Source: JAEUKH01 sp964447205
Lineage (GTDB): Bacteria > Myxococcota_A > Polyangia > Polyangiales > Ga0077539
DNA: 64,000 nt
Direction: 5' to 3'
Assembly: GCA_964447205.1 (NCBI GenBank)
Contig: CAYUSB010000038.1
Location: 1 to 64,000, forward strand
Positions 31,857-40,668 of this stretch are shown one piece after another; the stretch's first letter is position 1; each line of letters starts with the position of its first letter. Under the pieces are notes generated by a model. The model did not search any database. It was not told where the DNA came from and saw nothing but the letters and a program-made list of their open reading frames with translations. A program made the translations under genes and the position numbers.

Positions 31857-34529
31857 GTGCACGAAGGCCCACGGCTGCAAGGGTGCTCGCATTGCGGCGC
31901 AATCACGCGTATAAGCTCGACCACGGTGTCCACGGAGACGTCCCCAGACGCGACGGCTGAACCCAACGAGGCCAACCTCTCCGCGGAGTCGGGACAAGAC
32001 ACACGACTCGACACCCTCTTGCTGCCCGAACGGGTCTGGAGCTTCATCGAACGGCGCGGGTTGGAGACCGTCGGCGATGTGATCGCCCTCGACCCCGCGT
32101 CGTTGCACGAGAAGAATTTCGGCAGGCGGAGCCTGGCCGATCTCCGGGCCGCCGTCGAGCAGGTGTGCGGCACCTCGTGGGAGCGTGCGCGCGCCCAGCG
32201 CCTAGCAGTACCCGAGGTGTCAGAGACCGACGGGGTACGTAGCTTTCGAGGGCAGTGGGAGCTCCTGCAGCGCGGCCTCGACGGGGCCGTGGCACGAATG
32301 GCCCTCGCGACGCTGCGAAAGATCCCCATCCGCATGCGTCGATTCGCCCAGGCGAACGGGATCCTCACGGTCGAAGCGCTGCTGGCGTTGCCGTATCCCA
32401 CGCTGTTGGCGACGCGCAACGTCGGCAGGGTCACCCTCCGCAAGACGCTGTCGGTCCTAGGGACCCTGTCGAGCGAGGACCCAGCAGCGGCAGCGGCAGC
32501 GGTCGCAGCGGCGGCGCCTCCACCCCCCGCAGACCTGGATCATTACACCGACCTCGTCGATCTCTGGCGGGCCGAGACCTCCACCCTCAGTGAGATCGAA
32601 CGCCAGGTGTTGCATCTCCGCAGCGGCCTCGACACGCCCGCACGAACGCTCCGCGCGGTGGGGGCCTCGCTAGGCTTCACGGGCGAGCGTGCACGGCAAA
32701 TCGAGGCGAAGGCCGTCGCGGCGCTTGCGCACGCGCCAGGGTGGACAGACCTGCTCACCGCGCGCCTCCTCAGCCACCTCCAGGCCATGGCCGTGCCCCT
32801 GGAGGCCCTGGTTCAGGACGATCCCTGGCTCGCGCCGGTGCGCGAACGACCCAGGTTCTTCAAGTTTGTCAGCGCATACCTTCTGGATGGGCGGTTTCAC
32901 CTCGTGCAGCTCGGCGACACGAAGTACCTCTCGCTCGCACGGAAGGCCGACTTCCACAAGGCCTGGAGCCGCCTCCACCGCCTCCTGCACACGCGGCAAT
33001 GGCCCGCGCCCCGGAGCGTGCTCGACGCCGCGATCGCCTCCTGCGCGAAACACCTGGGTTCTGCCGGACGACAATGGCTCGCCGCGCAGGCCGCCGCGGC
33101 GCTCACCCTCTCCGCGGACGGTCAGCGGGTCCTGAACTATGGCCTCACGCGAGACAGGCGGATCCTCGCCTGGTTGCTCGCCCGGGGAGAGCCCGTAGCG
33201 GTGCGGGAGGTCCACGAGCGCTTCGGGGAGGGACCGTGGCCGGAAGATGTGGTGTTCCTTTCGTTCGGCCTGGTGACGGTGACCGAGCACCTCCGCGGCT
33301 TCACCGCCGTTAGCGAAGCGTTGGTCTCGCGCTGCGTCCAACATATGAAGGCCTACGGGCCCACGCGGCAGTGGTCGAGCACCGAGTTGGCCAGGGTCCT
33401 GGCCGATGACCTCACCCTGCCCCCGTGGTTTGGCCCCTGGCCGCTGTACACGATGTGTCTTCGAAGTCAACGTGTTCGGTGTCTGGGACGAGGTATCGTG
33501 ACGTTGCCCTCGGTCAAGGGCACACGACTTCCGGTCCCCTCGCTCCTTACGGCAGAGCTGGAAGCCGCAGGCACACCGCTCCGCCTGGAAGAGCTCGAAC
33601 GGCGGGTCGTCGTCCACCGAGGACTCGCCATGACAGGGTTTTCCGCCAGACTGCAGAAGGCCCCCTTTCTGGAGACCACCCCCGGCGTCTACGGCCTCAA
33701 CCATCGGGATCTGCCGGGAGGGCTCGACGCCGCGGCGCGGGCCGTCGGGCTGCTCGTGGAGGCGCTCACGCAGCGCGACCAGGGCCTCTCCCTGCGACGA
33801 GCCCTGGCGCGCCTGGTCCACCAGGATACGTCCTTCGCATCCTGGACCCCGTGCATGCTGCGGTCGGTATGCCGCCAGGATCCCAGGCTGTTCACCACGA
33901 CCGCGGGGAGCATCGGACTCGAGGGATGGGAGAGCACCCGCATCCCGTCCAAGCGGGAGATCACCCGAGAGGCGCTGGCCGAGGGGCAGGGTCGGGCCTT
34001 GATCACGGAGATTCAGCGACGAATTGCTGAACACTATGACGATCTGCCGTCGCGCCAGTTGCTCGCAGTGGCTGCCTGGACGGAGGATGCACGGATCGAG
34101 GGCGCCTGGCTCGTGTCGCCGACCGCGACCGAGGCGGCTCCGCCCGAGACGCCCGTGTGGGCGGGACTCCCCGCGGACTTCACGGCGCGCTGGGCTGCGC
34201 TGCAGGACCTCGAACACGAGGGCGAAGATCTGGCGGGGGCGGTGGACACACACGTCCAGCGGTCGTATCTCGACGCCGCGCCACGTGCTGGCTTCGACAT
34301 GGCCAGGGTGCTGCGCGTCCGACAGACGTGTCACTCCCTGCTCGCCCGCGCGGCGTCGGTCCCGGCTCCGCTGCGCAGCCTCGCCCGCGCGGCGGTACGG
34401 TACTTCGTGCTCGACGACCACGTCACCTGGGGCACCCCTCCCCGCGGCCTCGACGCACACCAGGCCTTGCTCGACGCCGTAACCCGGCGCCTGGACGAGC
34501 CCCAGCCCCCCATTCCCCCCGGGGCGTAG
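31857..34529 (+). CDS. Large protein with RNAP alpha-CTD-like and sigma-region-4-like motifs
   Basis: An 890-residue soluble protein. The first part has two helix-hairpin-helix units like the RNA polymerase alpha C-terminal domain: about 60-108 (FIERRGLETVGDVIAL and FGRRSLADLRAAVEQ) and about 155-200 (FAQANGILTVEALLAL and NVGRVTLRKTLSVLG). After an Ala-rich linker comes a sigma-70 region-4-like segment (about 240-290, LSEIERQVLHLRSG and FTGERARQIEAKAV). The remaining 600 residues are mostly helical and unrecognised. It starts 4 bp after the PAAR-like gene if GTG 31857 is used. GTG 31926 is an alternative, with a TATAAG box at 31910-31915. It may bind promoters or the polymerase; a link to secretion is inferred from position only. 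Confidence 0.7.
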   Translation: MHEGPRLQGCSHCGAITRISSTTVSTETSPDATAEPNEANLSAESGQDTRLDTLLLPERVWSFIERRGLETVGDVIALDPASLHEKNFGRRSLADLRAAVEQVCGTSWERARAQRLAVPEVSETDGVRSFRGQWELLQRGLDGAVARMALATLRKIPIRMRRFAQANGILTVEALLALPYPTLLATRNVGRVTLRKTLSVLGTLSSEDPAAAAAAVAAAAPPPPADLDHYTDLVDLWRAETSTLSEIERQVLHLRSGLDTPARTLRAVGASLGFTGERARQIEAKAVAALAHAPGWTDLLTARLLSHLQAMAVPLEALVQDDPWLAPVRERPRFFKFVSAYLLDGRFHLVQLGDTKYLSLARKADFHKAWSRLHRLLHTRQWPAPRSVLDAAIASCAKHLGSAGRQWLAAQAAAALTLSADGQRVLNYGLTRDRRILAWLLARGEPVAVREVHERFGEGPWPEDVVFLSFGLVTVTEHLRGFTAVSEALVSRCVQHMKAYGPTRQWSSTELARVLADDLTLPPWFGPWPLYTMCLRSQRVRCLGRGIVTLPSVKGTRLPVPSLLTAELEAAGTPLRLEELERRVVVHRGLAMTGFSARLQKAPFLETTPGVYGLNHRDLPGGLDAAARAVGLLVEALTQRDQGLSLRRALARLVHQDTSFASWTPCMLRSVCRQDPRLFTTTAGSIGLEGWESTRIPSKREITREALAEGQGRALITEIQRRIAEHYDDLPSRQLLAVAAWTEDARIEGAWLVSPTATEAAPPETPVWAGLPADFTARWAALQDLEHEGEDLAGAVDTHVQRSYLDAAPRAGFDMARVLRVRQTCHSLLARAASVPAPLRSLARAAVRYFVLDDHVTWGTPPRGLDAHQALLDAVTRRLDEPQPPIPPGA

Positions 34530-34547
34530 CCAGCGATCGACGGGATC

Positions 34548-35714
34548 TCAGCGCCCAGCTCCGGTCGGCTGTTCGTGGTCCGTGTCAGCGCGGGCGCTCC
34601 GCCGCCCCGATGCGACGACACTGGAGTCAACTCCCTCGCCCGCTGCGAGGAGCGCGTTGAGCCCTCCGCGTACGGAGGCCGCGTGGGCGCGTTCGAGGGG
34701 GGCGTCGGCGCGCGCCGCGAGGGCTTCTGCGGCCTCGACGAGCTCCGCGGCGAGCGCACCATCGCGGGCCACACAGAAGGCCAGGACGTCCCAGCCGAGG
34801 GCCGCGTGTACGGCCTCGTCGCGGGCGAGGGTCGCGAGCACGGCCGCGACCGCGGGGTCGGCGGAGACCTCTGCGGCGGCCCGAAGGGCGGCGAGGCCCT
34901 CGCCGTAGGCCCCGTCGACGAGCGACTCCCGGGCGACCCGGCGCAGGGTCCCGGCGGGGCTCTCGGGGCCTTCGCCCTCCAGGGCCTCGGGCCAGGCCTC
35001 GGGCCCGACAGGCTCGCCGGCGTAGGCCCCCGCGAGGGCGAAGGCGAGGCGGGCGTGGAGCACCTCGTCGAGGGCCGCGCGGTGGGCCCCCTCGACCAGA
35101 GCAGGGGGCGCCCCGAGGGCGAGGAGGTCGACCGACAGGCGGGCAAACGCCGCGATGGAGGCGTGCTCCTCGCGGGCGTCGCGGGTCCACCGGGCGGACT
35201 CGCGAGCGCGCGCTTCGGCGGTGAGCCGGGCGACGTCGGGGAGCCCGCAGGCGGGGTCGACGGACCACGCCGGATCGCGGCGCGTCGGGGCGGTGCGGGG
35301 GCGCCCGCGGACGCGCAGGGGGCGGCCGTGGGCCCCGCCGCCGGAGAGCAGGAGCAGGCTGAAGGCGGCCGCCGCCCCGGCGGTGACGACGGAGACCCCC
35401 GAGGCCACGAGCGCGACGACGCCCCCGACCCGCGAGGCCCCGACCCGCCCGCTCACCACGATCGCGCGGATCGACAGGACGAGGGCGGTGATCCACAGGA
35501 CGAAGCCCACCGCGATGGCCACCCCGAGCGGCGTAAAGCTCGCCCCGCCGCGAAACCGATGCCCAAGCACCTCGAACACCAGCCCGATGTACACGACAGG
35601 CATCACGAAACACGACACGAGGGCGACCGCCACGGCGGCCCCGGTGTGGGGGCGCCCGGCGGGAGCGACGGGGCCCTGGGCATACGGAGGGGGATGGGGC
35701 GCAGGAGGGTGCAT
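34548..35714 (-). CDS. Membrane protein with C-terminal ferritin-like domain
   Basis: A 388-residue protein. A Pro-rich N-terminus is followed by three or four hydrophobic segments (about 27-50, 62-85, 95-125). The C-terminal half (about 160-370) is a ferritin-like helical domain: EEHASIAAFARLSVDLLALG and DEVLHARLAFALAGAYAGEP give an E...E-x-x-H pair, and LARDEAVHAALGWDVL gives a second E-x-x-H. These residues could hold a diiron site. The family is common in myxobacteria and of unknown function. The ATG at 35714 is chosen because upstream residues are Arg/Pro-rich noise. It converges with the alpha-CTD-like gene with 18 bp between stops. Confidence 0.7.
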   Translation of the reverse strand: MHPPAPHPPPYAQGPVAPAGRPHTGAAVAVALVSCFVMPVVYIGLVFEVLGHRFRGGASFTPLGVAIAVGFVLWITALVLSIRAIVVSGRVGASRVGGVVALVASGVSVVTAGAAAAFSLLLLSGGGAHGRPLRVRGRPRTAPTRRDPAWSVDPACGLPDVARLTAEARARESARWTRDAREEHASIAAFARLSVDLLALGAPPALVEGAHRAALDEVLHARLAFALAGAYAGEPVGPEAWPEALEGEGPESPAGTLRRVARESLVDGAYGEGLAALRAAAEVSADPAVAAVLATLARDEAVHAALGWDVLAFCVARDGALAAELVEAAEALAARADAPLERAHAASVRGGLNALLAAGEGVDSSVVASGRRSARADTDHEQPTGAGR

Positions 35715-35827
35715 GGCCGCCGAGGGTACCGCAGCGGCGAAGCACGGTGGCTCGATCCCTACCCCACGCGGCGACGGGCAGACGCGCGGCAGAGATCCCT
35801 CCCCGGCGGGGTATCCTCGCGGCCCCG

Positions 35828-36982
35828 ATGCGCCTGCCGTCCTGTCCTGCATGGATCAAACGTGTGCTCGCAGTGCTTGCGCGCCGTGGCGTGGTCGCCG
35901 ACGACCTCCACGCGATCGCCCAGGCGCTGCACGAGGCGCCTGCCGACCCGCGGCTCCGGGCCATGCTCGACGGGGACCCTCCCCCCACGCCCGCGGTCAT
36001 CGCGCCCTTCGACGGCACCCTCCGCGTCGTCGACGGCCGCATCTCCTTCGCGTACGACGACGGAACCCTCTCGGATTGGCAATACCGCCTCGACCCCGCC
36101 CTCCTCCGCGTCGCGCCCGGCAGCCGCGTGCACGCGGGGCAACAGCTCACCGACGGCGACGTCTACGACGCCCTGTGGATCGAGGTCTTCGGCGAGGAGG
36201 GAGCCGTACCCCTTCGCGCCAAACTCATGGCCCTCACTGGCCTCGACCCGCGCCTCGCCGACCTCGTGCTCGCCCCGATGCTCGACGGGGTCTCGGTCGA
36301 ACCCGAAGGGCGGCGCCCCGGCGATCGCCTCTTCGAGATGTCCCGGGAGCGCTTCGAGGGCGAGCTCGGGGCCCGCCTCGCCGCGGGGATCTCGGCGCTC
36401 CCTGTGGGCCGCAGGGTGCTCCTCGGGTACCGCAAGCTGGCGCGTATGGACGACCAGGGACAGGTTTTTCCCGGTCCGTTGCGGGCCCTCGGGAGCTTCA
36501 CTGTCACACGTCGTCGGCTCTCCGTAGGGGACGCGTCGAGCGTGGTGCGCCGTCCGGAGCGCGAACCCGGCCTTACAAGGCAGCACAAGTTCGGGGCCCT
36601 GGAAGGCCCGTGGAGGGCCCAGGCCGTACTGACCCCGAACCGTCGCAGGGTGTCCGAGCTGTGGGTCTGGCATCACACGGCGCGCCCGTGGTTGGGCCGC
36701 ACGATGTGGGCCTGCGACCTCGAGGTCACGTCGGGCCGGGTGCTCGTCTGCGACCTCACCCGCTCCGTGTGGAACGACCCCTCCGCCCTCTCGACCCACT
36801 GCGCCCAGCAGGTCGGAGGCGGTGCGGGATGGCTGGCCGCGCGGGTGTCGCTGCCCGAGGTGGAGGGGGTGGTGTGCGCCGCGCCCGCGAGGGCCGGGCG
36901 CTACCGGGTGTATGTGCAGTACGGCGCGGGCGACTACGCCGAGGCCCTGTGTGTACGCTTCCACGACGACCCGGTGCTGTGA
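35828..36982 (+). CDS. Unknown protein with a region resembling the C-terminal part of RNAP beta'
   Basis: A 384-residue protein. Residues about 55-185 follow, in order, the pattern of the end of RNA polymerase beta': VIAPFDGTLRVVDGRISFAY, RVAPGSRVHAGQQLTDGDVY, then GLDPRLADLVLAPMLDGVSV, which parallels the beta' segment ending DKHIEVIVRQML, then PGDRLFEMSRERFE. The spacing is shorter and the catalytic parts of beta' are entirely absent. The C-terminal half is beta-rich with WVWHHTARPWLGRTMW and matches nothing I know. Resemblance is by eye and needs a profile search. Its last 49 bp overlap the end of the convergent MYXO-CTERM gene, and a fragment of its 3' end recurs at 38779-38830. Confidence 0.5.
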   Translation: MRLPSCPAWIKRVLAVLARRGVVADDLHAIAQALHEAPADPRLRAMLDGDPPPTPAVIAPFDGTLRVVDGRISFAYDDGTLSDWQYRLDPALLRVAPGSRVHAGQQLTDGDVYDALWIEVFGEEGAVPLRAKLMALTGLDPRLADLVLAPMLDGVSVEPEGRRPGDRLFEMSRERFEGELGARLAAGISALPVGRRVLLGYRKLARMDDQGQVFPGPLRALGSFTVTRRRLSVGDASSVVRRPEREPGLTRQHKFGALEGPWRAQAVLTPNRRRVSELWVWHHTARPWLGRTMWACDLEVTSGRVLVCDLTRSVWNDPSALSTHCAQQVGGGAGWLAARVSLPEVEGVVCAAPARAGRYRVYVQYGAGDYAEALCVRFHDDPVL

Positions 36983-38145
36983 GCGAGGCCACGTCGTCGC
37001 GACCGACCTGACGCGCGTCGGCGTACGGTCCACGCGAGGCCGAGGGCTCCCAACGCGGCCGCGAGACCCCCCGAGGGGCTGCCGGAACCGGGCTGGACCG
37101 AGCAGCCGTTGCCCTCGGCCGGGGGCGGTCCGGTGTCGGTGGCAGGCACGGAGCCCGCGTCGGTGCCCGTGTCGGCGACGGTCGCGCCATCGGAGGCGGG
37201 GCCCAGGTCGTTCGGGACAGAGCCCGCGTCGACGGGCGAACCTACGTCGGGGGGCGCGCTGCCGAGGTCGTTCGGGGCAGGGGCGTCGGTGGGCGCAGGG
37301 CCGGTGTCGCCCGGGGCCGAACCCCCGTCCACGGGGCCTCCAGGGCACTGGAGGTCGACCTGGGTGCTGAGCGAGAAGGTGGTGTCGCTGCCCGGAATGA
37401 AGGCCGTCACGCCGACGGTGTGCATACCCGGCGACAGCGTACGGATGGCCGACAACGTGCCGCCGTCGACCGCGCCGCAGGGCAGATACAAATCGGGCAA
37501 CCCTGTGGTGGGGCCGAAGTTGGCAGCGCGGAAGGTGCGCCAGCGCCAGCGGGTGCCGTCGACGGTCATCTCGTAGTGCAGGGCGTTGCGCCACGGCGCG
37601 GCCTCGGGGCTGAGGGCCACCGTGACGGTGTGGGTGATGGCGTCGAAGGAAGGGCCGCAGTTTCCCGCGCTGCGGCCGTCGTCGACCGTGAGCCATGTCC
37701 GCAGGGGCATGCCCACGACGAGGGTGCCGATCGTGGCGGGCACCGGGGCGCTCGGGCCTGTTTGAAAACGCGCCGTGATCGCGCTGCCGCCTGTCATACA
37801 GGGCGTATCGGCGACGAGCTCGTACATGGTATTGGCTTCGAGGGGAGCCCCGAAACGGATCATCCGTGTGCTCGGCCAGGCCATCGGGGCTTCGACCGTG
37901 ATGCTCACGTCGGGGCCGCCCATACGCCGCACCACCACCGACTGGCCCGTCTGATACGCCCGCACCTCCGACCCCAGCGGGGTCCACCACAACGCGGGAA
38001 CATTGGCCGGAACCGTCCCCCCCACCCCGAGCACCGTAGGCTCACAGAGCATGGGCCCCGTACACGCCGAAGCCTCTGTACCACCCAGACACAACGCGGC
38101 GACCAGGGCCCCCGCCGCCACCCCGACAGATTGAAGAACCTTCAT
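36934..38145 (-). CDS. Secreted protein with MYXO-CTERM-like C-terminus
   Basis: A 403-residue exported protein with a signal peptide (1-27, ending GTEASA). A beta-rich domain covers about 28-275 with scattered Cys pairs (ACTGPMLC, DTPCMTG, GNCGPS, LPCGAVDG, LQCPGG). A long Asp/Gly/Pro/Thr linker (275-345) follows, then GNGCSVQPG, a hydrophobic helix and RRR, the MYXO-CTERM layout. Unusually, about 25 basic residues follow that cluster. They are encoded on the strand opposite the end of the convergent gene, so the original stop may have been lost. Function is unknown. Confidence 0.72.
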   Translation of the reverse strand: MKVLQSVGVAAGALVAALCLGGTEASACTGPMLCEPTVLGVGGTVPANVPALWWTPLGSEVRAYQTGQSVVVRRMGGPDVSITVEAPMAWPSTRMIRFGAPLEANTMYELVADTPCMTGGSAITARFQTGPSAPVPATIGTLVVGMPLRTWLTVDDGRSAGNCGPSFDAITHTVTVALSPEAAPWRNALHYEMTVDGTRWRWRTFRAANFGPTTGLPDLYLPCGAVDGGTLSAIRTLSPGMHTVGVTAFIPGSDTTFSLSTQVDLQCPGGPVDGGSAPGDTGPAPTDAPAPNDLGSAPPDVGSPVDAGSVPNDLGPASDGATVADTGTDAGSVPATDTGPPPAEGNGCSVQPGSGSPSGGLAAALGALGLAWTVRRRASGRSRRRGLAHSTGSSWKRTHRASA

Positions 38146-38194
38146 TCCCCGAGGTTACGCCCCGACCCCGGGATTGTCCAGGGCCACGCGTGTG

Positions 38195-38719
38195 TTATGT
38201 CGTCGGGCCCAGGGTCAGCCGCATATGAACGCGGGTCGTCCAGTCGAGGCCGTGCGCACGCTGCGCGTCGGTGATGGCGCGCATGGCGTCGTTCCAGGAA
38301 GCGAGGGGGACCACCACGAAGCCGTGGCAGGCGTACCAGGGCATGTTCCAGGCGACGTCGGACTGGGTGTTGAGCACGATGGAGCCCTCGCCGCGGGCCC
38401 GCGCCTGGGCGATGAGCTCACGGAGCAGGGCGGTCCCGATGCCCCGGCGTCCGTATGCGGGCGACACGCTCACCTGCCCGACGCAGAGCTCGCCCCCCAT
38501 GCGTGTGACGAAGAGCCACCCGACCACGGCCCGGTCAAGCTCCGCGACGGTGATGCGCCCGTCGTCGATCGCACGCCGCGCCACGTCCTCCGGGATGGTC
38601 TCGCCGTCGAGAAACTCGGGGTGCCCGGCCTCGGCGAAGCGCCGGTCGGCCTCGCGCTCGATCACCGCGAGCGAGGGCAGGTCGTCGCGGTGAGCAGGTC
38701 GAATCAGGACTTCGGACAT
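38195..38719 (-). CDS. GNAT-family N-acetyltransferase
   Basis: A 174-residue protein with the GNAT fold: MSEVLIRPAHRDDLPSLAVI at the start, VGWLFVTRMGGELCVGQVSV as strands 3-4, then the acetyl-CoA loop SPAYGRRGIGTALLRELIAQA (R/Q-x-x-G-x-G/A) and WYACHGFVVVP. It would acetylate an amine on a small molecule or protein; the substrate is not evident. The ATG at 38719 gives the canonical N-terminus. The 49 bp upstream of its neighbour at 38145 leave little room for a terminator. Confidence 0.88.
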   Translation of the reverse strand: MSEVLIRPAHRDDLPSLAVIEREADRRFAEAGHPEFLDGETIPEDVARRAIDDGRITVAELDRAVVGWLFVTRMGGELCVGQVSVSPAYGRRGIGTALLRELIAQARARGEGSIVLNTQSDVAWNMPWYACHGFVVVPLASWNDAMRAITDAQRAHGLDWTTRVHMRLTLGPTT

Positions 38720-38778
38720 CGGCCGCAACGTACCACCCGCGGTGACTCGAGGTTGTGTCGGGTCGCCTTGCCCGTGAT

Positions 38779-38830
38779 GGCCGGGCGCTACCGGGTGTGT
38801 GTGCGCGCTTCCACGACGACCCGGCGCTGA
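38779..38830 (+). repeat. Degenerate copy of the 3' end of the gene at 35828
   Basis: Twenty bases at 38779-38798 are identical to 36892-36911. After a gap of about 39 bp relative to the original, the match resumes over CGCTTCCACGACGACCCGG to the end of the gene. The two copies lie in the same orientation on either side of the second MYXO-CTERM gene and the GNAT gene. Confidence 0.65.
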
Positions 38831-38876
38831 CCCGCCCCCGAGCACCACCCCCTTGCGCTATCCTCCCTCTTTCGCC

Positions 38877-39617
38877 ATGGATCGGTCGAAGCCGCCCCAA
38901 GCCCCACGCACGCGCGCCCTGGAGGCGCTCTACGCCGCGTTCAGCCGGTACGACGGCACCCACCTCGAGGGCTGCCCGCACTGCGTCTCCTTTGGAGACA
39001 GCGCTGCGTTACGCCGCGCGCCCGTGCGGGGCCTCGGGGGCGAGATCCACCGCTACCTCTTCAAGGCGATGACGACCTGGGGCACCGAGGAGGACTTCAA
39101 GCACTTCGTTCCACGGCTCCTCGAGCTGTACGCTTCGAGCACCGACGCCTGGCTGCTGTGCGACAAGCTCGCCTACGCGCGATGGCGCTCGTGGCCCGAG
39201 CTCGAGCGAGGCGCCGTCGAGGGCTATCTGCTCTCGTTGTGGCGCGAACGGCTCGCAGAGGACGGCCCTCCGCTGCCCGGCGACGCGTTGCTCGAGACGA
39301 TGCTGAGCCTCGGCCTCGACCTCGCCCCCTACGATCTGCGAACAAAACTCGAGGCGTGGCGGTCCGCGAACTCTCGCGCGTCCATGCATCGCCTCGCGCG
39401 CTTCGTGCTCGAACACGGGGTCGCGCTCTTCTGGCCGGGTTCATCCAACGGGCGTCCGACGCTGTGGCAGGCGAGGCCGGAGATCGCCGCGGAGGTCCGC
39501 GTATGGCTGCTCGAGCCGACGACGCGGGCGGGGCTGGAGGCGAGCTTCTTGGAGCACGGCGACGACGAGGTCGCGCGGGCCTTCGACTGGTTCGAGGTGG
39601 TCGCGCAGGCGCCGTGA
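38877..39617 (+). CDS. Conserved hypothetical protein with CxxC near N-terminus
   Basis: A 246-residue protein. Residues 20-110 contain EGCPHCVSFGDSAALRRAPV, then LFKAMTTWGTEEDFKHFVPRLLEL, a pattern I recall from uncharacterised proteins of actinobacteria and myxobacteria; no function is known. The rest is mainly helical and charged with no membrane segment. ATG 38877 is followed by the conserved start region; the earlier in-frame stretch is Pro-rich and overlaps the duplicated fragment at 38779-38830. Confidence 0.7.
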   Translation: MDRSKPPQAPRTRALEALYAAFSRYDGTHLEGCPHCVSFGDSAALRRAPVRGLGGEIHRYLFKAMTTWGTEEDFKHFVPRLLELYASSTDAWLLCDKLAYARWRSWPELERGAVEGYLLSLWRERLAEDGPPLPGDALLETMLSLGLDLAPYDLRTKLEAWRSANSRASMHRLARFVLEHGVALFWPGSSNGRPTLWQARPEIAAEVRVWLLEPTTRAGLEASFLEHGDDEVARAFDWFEVVAQAP

Positions 39618-39794
39618 GTGTGCCGCGCCTCGACACCCTCGACCGGGTCGATTGGAACGCAACCGTACCCACCGCCGCCCTGGAGAGGCGAGCCCGCCGA
39701 GCCCGCCCCCCCTCCAATGGAACTGCACCCTTGCGCGGCGACGGAGGGTTCTTCATGCCACGCGCGCGGGGCGGGTGTATGCCTCGTCGGGCCG

Positions 39795-40598
39795 ATGCGG
39801 ATTTGTACGTTCAACGTGCACGGTTGGTCGGATGCGCGGGGGCGCAGAAACGTCGACGCGACGATCGCCCTGCTTCGGGACCTCGACTGCGCGGTCGTGG
39901 CGCTGCAGGAGGTCTCGCGGGAGGGGGCGGCCCTGCATCGGGTCGCCGAGGCGCTCGGGATGTACGCGGTGTTGGGCGCCGAGAGCTGGCTTGGCAACGC
40001 GCTCCTGTCGCGGCTGCCTCTGGAGGAGACGGAGATCGTTCCGATGACCGCGGGCTACGAGGAGGGGCGCTGCGCCGTGCTCGCGCGGGTCGAGGCCCCG
40101 GGCGGGCCTCTCGAAGTATGTGCGACGCACCTCGACCCGATGTACGAGGTGACGCGGCTGCGGCAGCTCGACAAGCTCCTCGCGGCGCTGTCGCGGCGCG
40201 CCTCTGCGCGGCTGGTGCTGGGCGACTTCAACGCGCTTCGCCTGGAGGATTACCCGCCCGCCGTGCTCGACGCCGTGCGGGCCCTACGCGCCGACAACGG
40301 TCGCGAGGCCCCGTGCGGCGACGTGATCGCGCGCATGGACGCGGCCGGCTACGTCGATCTGTTTGGCCTCCACCACGCCGGGGAGGGTGTGGCGGCTCTC
40401 CCCGACGAGGCCCGCGCGAGCTGCTGGGTGGGCACCCGCGTCGACTACGTCTGGGCGTCGAAGCCCGTGCTGGATCGATGGTCCCTGCAGAGCGCCCGGC
40501 ATGTGCCGAACGAGGTCTCGGATCACGCGCCGGTGCTCGTGTCGTTCGACCCGGCGCCAGCCCCTCCCGGACCTCCCAGCCGTGACGACCCCACGTAG
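39795..40598 (+). CDS. Endonuclease/exonuclease/phosphatase (EEP) family hydrolase
   Basis: A 267-residue protein with the EEP metal-hydrolase motifs: MRICTFNVHGWSD (Asn of the metal site), VVALQEVSREG (catalytic Glu), VCATHLDPM (His), LVLGDFNAL (Asp and Asn), RVDYVWASKP and EVSDHAPVL (catalytic Asp-His). All are intact. The substrate could be DNA, phosphoinositides or another phosphoester. The gene starts about 180 bp after its upstream neighbour and has no clear partner. Confidence 0.88.
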   Translation: MRICTFNVHGWSDARGRRNVDATIALLRDLDCAVVALQEVSREGAALHRVAEALGMYAVLGAESWLGNALLSRLPLEETEIVPMTAGYEEGRCAVLARVEAPGGPLEVCATHLDPMYEVTRLRQLDKLLAALSRRASARLVLGDFNALRLEDYPPAVLDAVRALRADNGREAPCGDVIARMDAAGYVDLFGLHHAGEGVAALPDEARASCWVGTRVDYVWASKPVLDRWSLQSARHVPNEVSDHAPVLVSFDPAPAPPGPPSRDDPT

Positions 40599-40668
40599 GG
40601 GCCCGGCCGCCGCTCAGCACCGGGTGAAGTTGACGCCGTCGTCCAGGAGTGCAGGTATCTCCGTCGCC

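Noticed and set aside
31892..31925. A sigma-70 promoter before the alpha-CTD/sigma-4-like gene.
   Set aside because: A TATAAG box is present at 31910 but the best upstream TTGCGG is only 12 bp away; too weak to list as a promoter.
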